NCBI GenBank assembly: GCA_964247055.1
Contig: OZ176060.1
Coordinates: 372,001 to 436,000 of the forward strand
Reading direction: 5' to 3'
Length of the DNA stretch: 64,000 bases
DNA from: Paragordius varius
Lineage: Eukaryota > Nematomorpha
Part shown: one piece after another, positions 34,485-45,240 of the stretch
Position numbering within the stretch: position 1 is the first letter of the stretch
Layout of the letters: each line of letters opens with the position of its first letter
Made by a program: the position numbers and the translations under genes
The notes under the pieces: model-generated
Database searches by the model: none
The model's input: the letters and a program-made list of their open reading frames with translations, nothing else
Told to the model about the DNA's origin: nothing

Positions 34485-35542
34485 TAATTATGTACATTTT
34501 TTTATATTCTTGGTAAGATTGCCTTTTCCACTATATTATCGAACATTCATATTTAATTTTCTTGTGAACTCCCTGAATATGTGTTTCAAGAGAGCCTATT
34601 TGAGAAAATTAGTTTTACAAATCGGACATTCATGTTTAATTTTCTCATGTACAGACTGAATGTGTGTTGCAAGATGCCATCTTTGAGTAAATTCTTTTTT
34701 ACAAATTAAACTTTCATATTTAATTTTTTTATGAACAGCATGAATATGTGTTGCAAGATTGCCTTTTCCAGTATATTCCTTTTTGCAAATCGGACATTCA
34801 TGTTTAATTTTTCTGTGAACACCCTGAATATGTGTTGCAAGATTGCCTATTTGAGAAAAATTAGTTTTACAAATCGAACATTCATGATAAATCTTATGAG
34901 CCGACTTAATGTGCCTAGCAAGATTGCATTTTTGAGAAAACTCATATTTACAAATATTGCATAAATATTTAATTTGTTCATGAACAGAACGAATATGTGT
35001 GGCTAAAACATGTTTAATCATATAAATTTTATTACATTGAATACATCGATAATTATTAACCAATTTTGAAGAGTTTAAAGATTCACTAGGTTTTGCATTA
35101 TTATTGTTATCATTAAATAAATTGTTAATATCATTCAAGCTTATGCCATTGGAATCAACATTTGAAGATAACGAGCTTATATCTTTTACATTTTTTGGTG
35201 ATTTTTTCAGAGAAAGATCTAAAGGTTCTGTCTGTTCTCCTACCAAATCAATAACTAGGGTATCTTTGTTGGTTTTGGTATCATTTTTATTTTCATAGTC
35301 AAAATTATTATTTTGTTGAGTGTTTTCGCTTTTGTGTTCCCTCAAATAACAAAGGTTATGGAAAGAAGCGTTCAAAATTCTCCGTAAATCATCGTTTGTA
35401 AAATCTTCATTTTCCAATAAATTAAGAAATGAGGCCGGTTTAGATGGATCATCAATATATGTTTCTTGTTGATTTTTGAGTTCCACTTTATAAAGCTTAG
35501 TATCGAGATCACACCAAAGTTTGTAAGTCGAGTCGCCGAAAT
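34485..35542 (-). CDS. C2H2 zinc-finger protein, PLDLS subfamily (copy G), 3'-frameshifted
   Basis: Predicted nuclear DNA-binding protein. The exon begins after a good acceptor (TTTTTTTAG, at 35543) and is open to a stop at 34596 (296 codons counted from a GTG at 35486, more from the acceptor). Domains: a conserved N-terminal region (LWCDLDTKLYKVEL, NEDFTNDDLRRILNASFHN), an Asn/Asp-rich stretch, EPLDLSLKKSP near residue 91 (PxDLSxK, the CtBP-binding type), then five fingers from about residue 146 of CX2CX12HX4H form; the fifth has lost its first Cys (YESLIC). A single-base loss at about 34605 in the sixth finger (CPICKTNF) ends the frame; matching finger sequence continues out of frame to about 34485. 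The true start lies in an upstream exon not identified. Could still encode a functional five-finger protein. Confidence 0.7.
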
Positions 35543-35649
35543 CTAAAAAAATTGTGAAAATTAATTATAAAAAATGATTTGTAAATGACGAGTCGAAAAT
35601 ATATACGCCAAAAACCGGTTTAATTTAATGACATTAGTTGAATATTACT

Positions 35650-35905
35650 AAATAAATACAAGAGAAAATGTAAGAAATAAAAAGACAAAAAATTTTCTTA
35701 AAAGATTACCATACCTATTTTTTCCAAATAAATAATTTATTTACGTTCTAAAATATATAATAGATGTTACCACATACTTTTTTAATGTTGCTTTTTTACT
35801 TAAATATCACGGTTTAGAATTGCCAAGTAAGAATTAGACATAGTTTTAGATTTGTCTTTATATTTTTACGTTTTCTCCGTATATTTCAATTTTTACTGTA
35901 TTATT
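35650..35905. mobile_element. MITE-1 copy in the intron upstream of copy G
   Basis: Right end TTTACGTTTTCTCCGTATAT then TTCAATTTTTACTGTATTA at 35865-35905; the left side (AAAAGACAAAAAATTTTC at 35679) is the inner left arm, with the outermost bases degraded. A relative sits at the same place upstream of copy H (42200-42420). Confidence 0.55.
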
Positions 35906-36690
35906 TGAGTAACTTTGCGAAGATAAACTGTAACTAAACTTAAAAAAATAAAATAATCTATTATAATATAATATTGCATAAAGTCGCTATAAAGCTGGAT
36001 TGGTATTTATAAAACACTAAAAATGACAAAACTATTATATATAAATTATATCAAAATTTTATAGGTCAAACCTAAAATTTTTCTCAGAAAAGCAATGTTG
36101 ATATAATAAAATTAGAAAAATGTTATAAATAAAAAAAATTAAAATTTATTATTTTATAATCAGTTTAATTTTATCAATTATCTAATTAGAACGTACATGA
36201 ATTTTACATAAGGTAATTTGATTAATAATCATTTTATTAATAAAACATTGGTATATAATAAATTTAATTTTTTCTATATATTTATTGACATTATATTTAT
36301 ATGATGAATTTTAAATAAATTATTATTAAAAATAATTATATAAAAATAAAAAATAATAAAAATTTCAAAATCCAAAAAATAATCTAAAAATATGAACTAA
36401 ATTTTTTATTTATACTCTTAATATGCTAATATATTTTAAAAAAAGATGATCTAAATTAAATCACAAAAAATATATTCAATTAATTAACCAATTTTTAAAA
36501 ATTTTTAATTAATTTTCAAAAATTTAAATAATGAAAAATAATGATATTAAAAATGTAAATTATATAATTATATCAAATAATTTTGTTAAAAATTAAATAT
36601 TTAGTAATAAAAATTTGAAATAAAATAAATTAATTGAAATATAATATTTATATCTATAATATAAACATATACCCATTTCCAAATAAATTT
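35905..36690 (-). other. Upstream (intronic/promoter) region of copy G
   Basis: Non-coding, very AT-rich. Alignable in part with 42430-43000 (upstream of H) and, inverted, with 55750-56780 (upstream of I); for example GACTTTATGCAACCTT is shared near the acceptor-proximal end. No exon 1 could be recognised with confidence. Confidence 0.45.
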
Positions 36691-36704
36691 GAATATATTT
36701 TCGA

Positions 36705-36795
36705 ATAAATGAAAAGCAGACAATTAATAAAAACCGTTAAAATAAAAATCGTCTGTCGTTTCTTTTTATACTTTTTCTATTATTTTTATGGTTTA
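36705..36795 (-). promoter_or_regulatory. Zinc-finger upstream block (ZUB), copy at G
   Basis: AAAAGCAGACAATTAATAAA, AACCGTT, then ATCGTCTGTCGTTTC and ATTTTTATGGTTTAAT. This roughly 80-bp block is much better conserved than its surroundings among G, H (43010-43105) and I (55640-55735, inverted), with two orphan copies. It contains an inverted CAGAC/GTCTG pair. A promoter, a short RNA gene or a MITE core are all possible; I cannot tell which. Confidence 0.45.
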
Positions 36796-37109
36796 ATAAT
36801 TATAATTTTTTAAAATTAATGTAAATAGTTTATATTACATTTAAAAATAGTTAATTTTCAGAAACTAATATTATTTTACAAATACCAACTTGTATTTAAT
36901 AACAATTTTATCAATTTTTATTGATATAATTATTTAAATTATTTATTAAAGATAATTTATGTTTCATTTAAAAAAATACTTTTTTAATTAAATTTATTTA
37001 TTTATTTTTTGATAATTTTTACGATTCTGATATCACACCTTTTTGAGAAACAGTATATATTTTTAATGACAAAGTATATTCATAAATTTTTCATATTATA
37101 TAAAAAAAT

Positions 37110-37415
37110 TAAATGATTAGAGGTGGGCCGTGTTTTGCCCTCTGAGACTTTCTGTGCGACCCGCAATAAGCTTCAAATTTAAATTCAAAAATACATGCTC
37201 ATAAAATTTTAGTAAAATTGATATTAATCAACATTTTCTAAATATATGTATCTAAATAGCAAGAATGAAAAATAATTGTCGCATTCCGTTTTCTTTTTGT
37301 TTTATGTTTAAAATCAAATAAAATTATTTATAGAGGCCCGCATATGTGTATGCAGGTGGTTGAGCTAATAAATGCGGCCCGCAAAGCCTTTTGTGTTAGA
37401 CCCCCCTGCGTCAAA
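37110..37415. mobile_element. hAT-type non-autonomous element remnant
   Basis: Right end TGCGGCCCGCAAAGCC... AGACCCCCCTG at 37371-37411 and a GC-rich left part (GTGGGCCGTGTTTTGCCCTC, GTGCGACCCGC) at 37124-37173. The pattern CAGGGGGGTCTAACA...GCGGGCCGCA is the classical hAT terminal style. Copies occupy the same place upstream of H (43240-43515) and I (55058-55325, inverted), so the insertion preceded the duplication. Confidence 0.6.
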
Positions 37416-37974
37416 CCATTAATTCAATTAATGAAGTTGATTGATGTAATATTTTTCAGTGAAATATAGTAAATATAACCGCCTTTTAAATAAAATGTTA
37501 TTTTAAAAAAATCATTTTATTTATACTAATTTGTTTCTAAGCAAACTTTTGAGTCTAATAATTTTTGATACGAGAATGAATATATAGTTTTTAATAAACA
37601 AAAAATTATAAGTAAAATTCGCGTTGATATTAGAAAGTGTTTTATCAATTTTATACATTTATTATTAGGTACCATTTTACAAATGCATCTTCTATATCAA
37701 GCAAATTGTAAAATTTGTAATAATGAATATTTCAACTGAAACTATTATTATAAAATTTGTTTAAGCAAAACTAAAGTCTACCTATGGTACATATTAAAAC
37801 TTTTTATTCAGTGAAAAGTTAGTGCAATGTTCGGTGTTTTAGGACAAAGGCGAGTTTTCACTCGAGTTAGTTTTTTTAGTTTGTTTTTAAAAATTTAGGA
37901 ATAAATATACTTTGCAAAATTAATTTAATCACAGTTACTTATTTTTTAACCCTAATATTTATGCAATTTGGACT

Positions 37975-38620
37975 GCGATTATATGGCTCTGCCATTTTTA
38001 TTATTAAATACATGATAAATTTTGGATTAATTGATTTGTTATTTTTTGTTCAAAAACTGTTACTCGCTTTTGAAATTAATAATGAGTATAAAGCTTTAAG
38101 ATATAATAAAACTTTTTTTATATAATTCAATAGTGATAAAAATTTGAACATTTCAGGATCTTAATTAAAATTATTTGTAAAAAAAGTTATATTTTATAAT
38201 CAATATCTTTTAATTAAGGTTCTGCCTTAATAGAAATGTTTACCATTATGAATTATGAAAAAGTGTTTTTAAAATATCTTAAATACTTTTATACCGTTTC
38301 CATCAAACCTCAATAAAAATAGTATAAAGTACGCTTCAATAAAATTTTGCTAAAAATTAGATTTTTAAAAATTTTGCATATAATTATTTTTAGTATCAAA
38401 TTTAACATATATTTTTTATTCCGCATTCTCGGCATTTTTTTATTTATTTTAGGGGGAATAGCACATTTTAGAGGAGCAAAATGGGACCATCTAGGCTCAC
38501 ATCGAAAAATAAAATTTTTTGAAAATATTGTTCTGTTTTTGTTTATTTTAGTAATATTTTTTAAAATGTAGCACTTTACTTTCACTAAAAAAAATTAAAT
38601 ATGTGCGCACATACGGATTA
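37975..38620 (+). repeat. Dispersed repeat RepB, copy 2
   Basis: Collinear with 25300-26000 and 52140-52690. The antiparallel open frames at 38310-38585 are translations of this repeat (the GGGACCATCTAGGCTC part) and are not supported as genes. Confidence 0.55.
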
Positions 38621-38699
38621 GTTACCACAAAAGTATAAATTAGTTTTTTTAATCACTCGTAAGGACCAACAGAATACCGCTATTTTATCAGGTTATTTT

Positions 38700-39300
38700 A
38701 GGCTCGGTTAAATTTCGATTTGAAATAAATTGAATATATTAATAGTAAATATTGTAAGGTTGCGAAACTGGTATCAATAAACCCTTATATAAAACAATTA
38801 AATATGGAAAAAAATTTAAATTACAAAATTTATTTTTAATTTTCTTGTGAATCTGTATTGGTTAATTTAAAAATTAAAAACAAGCATGATTTATAATAAA
38901 AATTTTTAAATATAAAAATCCATAAGTAATCTAACTAGTTTTGTTAATTTAAATTCAACAAATAATTTGTTAAAATATATTGCATATTAATCTTTCTAAT
39001 TTTAAAATCAATAAATAAAACAGAGATCAAAACAAAAATAAAAATTTTTTTTATACAAATAATTTATCAAATTAACATATATACAATATCTTAAATTTAA
39101 ATTTACCCAACTAAAAAAAATAATAATATTTTTTTTGGAAATTATAAAAATTATTTGATTTATAATAATTTTTTTTAATAATTTAGCATAATATTGATAA
39201 ATATATTATTTAAAAATATACATTTTTATAATAATCATGAAAAAATTAATAAATATACCCATGCTCTATATACATTTGAATATTTTGCAAATAAAGAAAA
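38700..39300. other. No gene seen
   Basis: AT-rich sequence; nothing recognisable. Confidence 0.35.
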
Positions 39301-39314
39301 AGAGGATAAATTAA

Positions 39315-39375
39315 AAAACCGTTATGAAATGAAATCGTCCGTTGTTTCATTCCTAATTGTTGTTTTTACCATGGT
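39315..39375 (-). other. Orphan ZUB copy
   Basis: AAAAACCGTTATGAAATGAA then ATCGTCCGTTGTTTCATTCC and ACCATGGTTTAAA. Same orientation as at G and H, but no zinc-finger exon lies within 1-2 kb on the expected side. Confidence 0.45.
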
Positions 39376-39773
39376 TTAAATATAATTTTTAAAGTATAAA
39401 TTCAAATAAAATTTCATTGTAAATATTTTATTAAAACTAATACCATAATTAAATTTTGTTTTTTATTATTATATCTATAATTCACTGCTCAACAAGGTTT
39501 TGCACCATTCCATTATTTTTGCATTTTCTGATACCTAATGGAAGGAAAAGCCAAAACAAAAAAGAAAATTGAGGCCACCAATAGGATTTTTCCAAAATTT
39601 AATTTTTAAATTTGTATTTAATTCAAAAATAACAATCATTCCTCGTGTACATATGTTTAAATATTCAAACAAGCAAGTTTTCAAGTAATATTCCATGCAT
39701 GAATAACAAAATTCTAGGCATTAATTAAGATACTAAACAAGCTAAGAGCCAAAGTATTAAAATCTAAAAGGGC

Positions 39774-40049
39774 TTAGTATAGTGTGATAGATCCGGGCGG
39801 CTGCACAAGCTCTGCATATCCCCCAAGCGATCCAATTATGCCAGATATGGCAAAGATAACAATAAGTAATCGTAAAGCCCGATAAGAGAGACTTGCAAGC
39901 AAAATCCAGGCAAATTGACATGTCAAATTAACCAATTCACAGAATAAAGTTAGATAAATTCTACAATTAAATTGAATAAAAAGATTAGGTAAATACAAAT
40001 GGTCCAATCCCATAATAGTTTCTACTAAAAGTGGCCACACAACATCCAT
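39774..40049 (-). CDS. Terminal exon of a multi-pass membrane protein (unknown)
   Basis: An exon opening right after a strong acceptor (TTTTGAATTTCAG) and running 91 codons to a stop. It has at least two hydrophobic segments: about residues 33-52 (LTLFCELVNLTCQFAWILLA) and 58-75 (ALRLLIVIFAISGIIGSL), then a short Pro-containing tail (ELVQPPGSITLY). Base composition is clearly less AT-rich than the neighbourhood. A short upstream exon is possible near 40145-40190 (reads FSFFRVLIRLFLLSW between a TTTGTTAG acceptor and a G|GTTCTT donor). I do not recognise the family. It shares no sequence with the repeats, so it may be a genuine single-copy host gene. Confidence 0.5.
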   Translation of the reverse strand: MDVVWPLLVETIMGLDHLYLPNLFIQFNCRIYLTLFCELVNLTCQFAWILLASLSYRALRLLIVIFAISGIIGSLGGYAELVQPPGSITLY

Positions 40050-40199
40050 CTGAAATTCAAAATACAAAACAACCAATAATTTTAAAAAATAAAGTATATC
40101 CACTAGGTATAAATGAAGGATTTTTTATAAGAACCAACTCAAGAGAAAAAGTCTAATAAGTACTCGAAAGAACGAAAACTAACAAAAAAAATATAGCCT

Positions 40200-41220
40200 A
40201 TCTGAAAGCCGAAGGTTTAAACCATAGAATGCCTTTTTTATTATTTTTTTAAAATTTTTTTATACGTATTAAAAATTCACTTGAAAGAAAAAGACTAAAT
40301 TTTGACGTTTAAGTCCGTACTATTTTTTTTCTGATATTTAAATGACATATTTATATTCAAAAGATAGAGTTTAAAACGCTTTATTAAATGATATTAAGTT
40401 TATAATATAATAACATTTTATTATAAAGTTATATTTAATTTTCTCTCGATTTTCTCTTGTTTTTGAAAATTTGAAAAACCTATAATATTTCAAAATTCTG
40501 ATTGGCGGGATCAAAAATTTTTTTACATTCGGTTTTAAAACACTGAAATTAGTCATAATTTAAAAAGTTTGAGTGGTGGTGCTCAAAAATGTCCAAATTT
40601 GTCGACTAGTGTAATTAGTCAATATGGGAGGGCACTTTATTTATATAATGAAAACGGAATTATTCCATTTTTATGATAATATATTTGTTTATTGAAATAA
40701 AAATTAAAGTATGATTCTATTAGAAAGGTGAAAGATTTCACCAAACCTTAGTTATTTACAACTAATTAAGTTTTAAAATAAAATTTTTAAAAATATATTA
40801 TATAGTTTATAAATAAACTCAAGAAACAAATGTTGTCTAGTGTGGTCCCTCTATATTTGTATCAGAGAATAGTAAAATTTAAAAAGATAAATGGACGCCA
40901 TCTATTTTACACAAAATTATATTTTTGTATTTTTAAGTACATCAATCTCTATTATAAAAGTTAATAAAAATTTATATTAACAAATATATAAGGTATACAT
41001 TTGAAGAAAGCTGTGTTTAAATATTTAAGCAATTTCATTAAATAATCGAGCTAAAACGTTTATAAACAGTATTTTGTTATTATGTAATATCGGCAAATAA
41101 TATTTAACTTATAAATTAAGTACTGTTTTTCCATAATCTATTTCGAAAAGCTAAGTACACGAAAAAAAGTTGTCGCATAAAAAAAGTAAAGGGGTGAAAT
41201 TACAAAAAGTGTAATTTTAT
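40200..41220. other. No gene seen
   Basis: AT-rich. Short open frames (e.g. 40371-40556 minus) lack any family signature. Confidence 0.35.
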
Positions 41221-41247
41221 GATTATTTTATATGTTGAATTACGTGT

Positions 41248-42068
41248 TCATTTATGTACATTTTTAATATGGCTGGCAAGACTGCTTTTTTTTGTATATT
41301 CCTTTTTACAAATCGGACATTCATGTTTAATTTTTCTGTGAACACCCTGAATATGTGTTGCAAGATTGCCTTTTTGAGAAAAATTAGTTTTACAAATCGG
41401 ACATTCATGTTTTATTTTCTCATGAACTGAGTATATGTGCCTTCCAAGATTCCCTTTGTTAGAAAACATTTTTGAACAAATTTTGCACAAATATTTAATT
41501 TGTTCATGAACCGAATGAATATGATTGGTCAAGCCGCTTTTATCCTTATAAATCTTATCACATTGAATACATCGAAAATTATTACCCAATTTTGTAGAAT
41601 TTAAATATTCAATAGGATTTGCATTATTATTGTTATCATTAAATAAATTGTTAATATCATTCAAGCTTATGCCATTGGAATCAACATTTAACCATACCGA
41701 GCTTATATCTTTTACATATTTTGGTGATTTTTTTAGAGAAAGATCTAAAGGTTCTGTCTGTTCTCCTACCAAATCAATAATTAGGGTATCTTTGTTGGTT
41801 TTAGTATCATTTTTATTTTCATAGTCTAAATTTTTATTTTGTTGAATATTTTCGTTTTTATGTTCCCTTAAATGACAAAGGTTATGGAAAGAAGCGTTCA
41901 AAATTATCCGTAAATCATCATTTGTAAAGTCTTCGTTTTCCAATAAATCAATAAAAGATGCCGGTTTACCTGGATTATCAATATACTTTTCTTGCTGATT
42001 TTTGAGTTCTACTTTATAAAGTTTTGTATCGAGATCACACCAAAGTTTGTAAGTCGAATCGCCAAAAT
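41248..42068 (-). CDS. C2H2 zinc-finger protein, PLDLS subfamily (copy H), intact
   Basis: Best-preserved member. The exon begins after ATATATTTTAG (acceptor at 42069) and stays open to a natural stop at 41248. The open frame extends through the intron to an ATG at 42138, so a 296-aa product without splicing is also possible. Domains: N-terminal region (FGDSTYKLWCDLDTKLY, ASFIDLLENEDFTNDDLR), Asn/Asp-rich stretch, EPLDLSLKKSP (PxDLSxK) around 41741-41757, a second acidic/Asn segment, then four fingers: RCIQCDKIYKDKSGLTNHI, CKICSKMFSNKGNLGRHI, CPICKTNFSQKGNLATHI, CPICKKEYTKKSSLASHI. Spacing is CX2CX12HX4H with VHEKIKHE linkers, not TGEKP. Likely a nuclear transcriptional repressor (inference from the motif). 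No MITE pair follows it, unlike most copies. Confidence 0.8.
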
Positions 42069-42199
42069 CTAAAATATATGTTTCATTTAATTGTAAAAAA
42101 TGATTTATAAATGATGAAAAATTTACACAGCCCAACAAAATGGTTTAAAACCCAGTTGATATTTTGTAAATATAAAAATTTTAAATGCAAACATTAAAA

Positions 42200-42425
42200 C
42201 AGTACAGTAATGATTAAAATTAACATATAAAAAGCATAAAGAAAAATATTTTTATGAAAACCATACTTAATAAAAGAAAAATTTTTCTGCATTAACTATT
42301 ATATTACGTGTGATAGTTGGAATTGATTATATTAATAATTACATCTTTTGGCCTATTTTGCATGGCTATAAAAAAATATTTTCGGCTTTTCCTTATATCT
42401 GTTTTTGGATATTATTAAAATTAGA
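42200..42425. mobile_element. MITE-1 copy upstream of copy H, decayed
   Basis: Left end TACAGTAATGATTAAAATTA at 42204, right part GGCTTTTCCTTATATCTG near 42388. Occupies the same intronic position as the MITE at 35650-35905. Confidence 0.45.
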
Positions 42426-43007
42426 TTTAGTCTCAAATTTTGACTTAAATAGAAATCCAATATTATTGTAAGGTTGCATAAAGTCGCTTATAAAACTCGG
42501 TGAAATTTAATACAGTGAAAATTAAGTGTTGTTGACTTTATGAAATTAAAAGAATGTTTTAAAGAAAAAACACAGGTATATTTTTTAATTATATTAGATT
42601 TTATTAATAAAAATATAAATGAATAATAGTATTAGGTAATAAATATTTAATATTTATTAGTTAAATCAATGGAATAGAATGTTTTAATTTTTACGAATTA
42701 AATATATTTTTTGAAAGTAGAAAATTTATTAATTTTTAAGTTAATCATTATTTAAAATAAATAAAAATAATTAAATAAGCAATAATAAATGTAAATCTAA
42801 AAGTATAAAATTTATAAATTAATATGTTATATATTGATGATATTTGAAAACAAAAAAATAATATGATAATAAAAAAAATTGAGTTTTAAATATAATGATA
42901 TTAAAATTAAATATATTTAATATATATGCAAAATTTTAAAATAATATTAATTAAATATAAAAATTATAAAATATACCCATTTTCCAAATAATTTGAATAT
43001 TTTAACG

Positions 43008-43105
43008 AATAATAAAAAGCAGACAATTAGAAACCGTTAAAAAATGAAATCGTCTGTCGTTTTATTTTATATTTAATTTATTCTTTTTTAATTATTTTAT
43101 GGTAA
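43008..43105 (-). promoter_or_regulatory. Zinc-finger upstream block (ZUB), copy at H
   Basis: AAAAGCAGACAATTAGAAAC then CGTTAAAAAATGAAATCG and TCTGTCGTTTTATTTT. Same block as at 36705, about 1 kb upstream of exon sequence. Confidence 0.45.
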
Positions 43106-43239
43106 AACTATATTTTAAAAAAAATAATTTAATTATTAAAAATAATTTTTAATATCTAATATTTATAAAACAGCCAAGCTTTATTTATTAACATTATTAG
43201 ATTATATTTTATTAATTAATAAAATATTTTTTTTTAAAA

Positions 43240-43680
43240 AAACCACCCTGAAACTTTCCGTGCGGCCCGCTAAAAGCTTTAATCCAGAATTTACAAAAAC
43301 AATACAAAATCTTGGTTAAATTGATATTCCTTAGGTGATTTTTTCTAAATTAGTCTACCTATCGAATGGAAAGAATGTCAAATAATTATTGCCTCCGTTT
43401 TCTTGTTAAAAATTTATGTTTAAAATTTCATCAATTATTTATAAATATCCATATTTATTTCGAATGCAGCTGGTAGTAGTTAAAATGCGGCCCGCAAAGT
43501 CATTGTATTAGACCCCCCTGCTTCACATTGATTGAATTTGAAGTTGATTGATGTAATATTTTTTGTGTAAACTTCCTTAAATATAACCGCCTTTTTTAAA
43601 TAAAATGCTAGTTTAAGATAATAATCAATTTATTTTATTAATGATCGTTAACTTAATTTATGAGAAAATATTTAACAAAT
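43240..43680. mobile_element. hAT-type remnant and shared flank
   Basis: TTTCCGTGCGGCCCGCTAAA at 43255 and ATGCGGCCCGCAAAG...TAGACCCCCCTG at 43481-43522, collinear with 37160-37415. The flank beyond (GTTGATTGATGTAATATTTT) is also shared. Confidence 0.55.
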
Positions 43681-43699
43681 TGAACATGGTAGTTAATAA

Positions 43700-44590
43700 A
43701 GAAACCGTCTGTTCTCCTACAAATCAATTATCAAGGGGCTTTCGTAAAATTTAATAAAGTTTTTGTCTTCGCTGTTAGCCAATAGATATAGTTGAGTATT
43801 TTTTATCTTCCCATAAGTTAAAAAAATTTATGAATTATCAAATCATCAATTTTAATGAAATATTAATTATAAAACTATAAAATATCTATTCTTGGTCAAA
43901 TTTTAATCAAGCATGAAACAAATGACCCAAAAACCATTTAGCATTTTTTAAATTATTAGCAGTACCTTATAATTTAATTAGATGACATATTTTTATTATA
44001 TGTATTATAATTGTACTAGGCTCTTGGCACAAATTTAAATCACTAATAATTAAATTAATATTGATTCTTTATAAGAAGTAATAGGCATTTTTTCACTTTT
44101 ATGAGGGTAATATGTATTTATTATCAATTCTATAAAATAACACCCTCTCCTATGATGGTATTGAAGTCACCTAGATAAATTTTTGACTATAAATAAATAT
44201 TTGTTTAAAATTCTCAAAATTATAATAAAAACCCACAACCCATCTAGGATATAGGCGGGCTATGTGCCCCTTCGTAAGTTATGTGAACTCAATAAAAACT
44301 TATTCTCCCTTTTTGTTTCCCGAAATAATATATAAAAAGGTACAATATACAGTAAAAACCGAAATTATACAGACAAAACGTTAAATAAAAAATATTTTTT
44401 TTCAAACCTTAATTTTTTATATAAATATAATTACAATCATAAAATATATAATTTATTGTGTCACTAATATAGATATCAATTCTATAGTGTGCAATTTAAA
44501 AGATTATATTTAAAAAAATGAAGCTTATGTCTTGTGAAAAAAATTTGTTTATATTACGTTTTGTCCGTATAATTTAGCTTTTACTGTACA
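43700..44590 (-). repeat. RepD with zinc-finger ghost, ending in MITE-1
   Basis: GTCTGTTCTCCTACAAATCA at 43708 is the minus-strand IDLVGEQT region of the zinc-finger gene with one base lost; TCTTCCCATAAGTTAAAAAA at 43806 is the LREHK region. The block then matches 10500-11340. MITE-1 sits at 44349-44586 with both ends clear (CAGTAAAAACCGAAATTATA and TTTAGCTTTTACTGTA). Confidence 0.55.
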
Positions 44591-45240
44591 AACTTAGGTA
44601 TACAATTAGTACTTTTTCATGTGTAAAAATTGTACTGGCAAATAGTAACCATATATAGACAAATTTCAAGACAAACATATTTTAAATTTAAACATTTTGA
44701 ATCTTTATTTTAGTATAAGGAAGTAAAACACACTATTTTATAAGTTATAACTAAACAATTTATTGGGGAAAAATATATGTTTGAAAGAATATGGTTGTTT
44801 TATGTTTTTACATTTATCCGTATATTTTCAATAATTACTCTATCTAAAAACTTTTTAATTGATAAGAATAACATTTTTCCGTATAAATGTTAGATTGTTT
44901 GATTTTCATACATGTTACAAAAATCAAATTTTTATAAATTTTATTTGGTACTATGAGGAGCTAATAATTAGAAATTTATTAGAAATTGATACCAATCTTA
45001 TCGTTTACGTTTCAATCAAAACATATCTTTTAAGAAAATAAAGGTTAAAATTTTGTCTTCTTAATAAAACCTAAATAAATTTTTAACATTTTTTCTTTTT
45101 TAAACAAAACCATTACTAAAAACAATAACAATGTCGTAAAATAGAAAAGTTAAAACCTAATATAAAAAATTATGTGTATATTATTTAATTACAATTATTA
45201 TATATATAGTTAATTGTTTCACCAATATTTCATACATTGA

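Noticed and set aside
34731-35298. Plus-strand open frames opposite zinc-finger copy G (and 41630-41824, 57004-57279, 26957-27338, 15680-15883, 20531-20734)
   Set aside because: Mirror-strand shadows of the zinc-finger coding sequence; no independent motif.
38310-38585. Antiparallel open frames of 91 and 74 codons
   Set aside because: They lie in RepB; the collinear copies at 25.3 and 52.1 kb do not preserve either frame.
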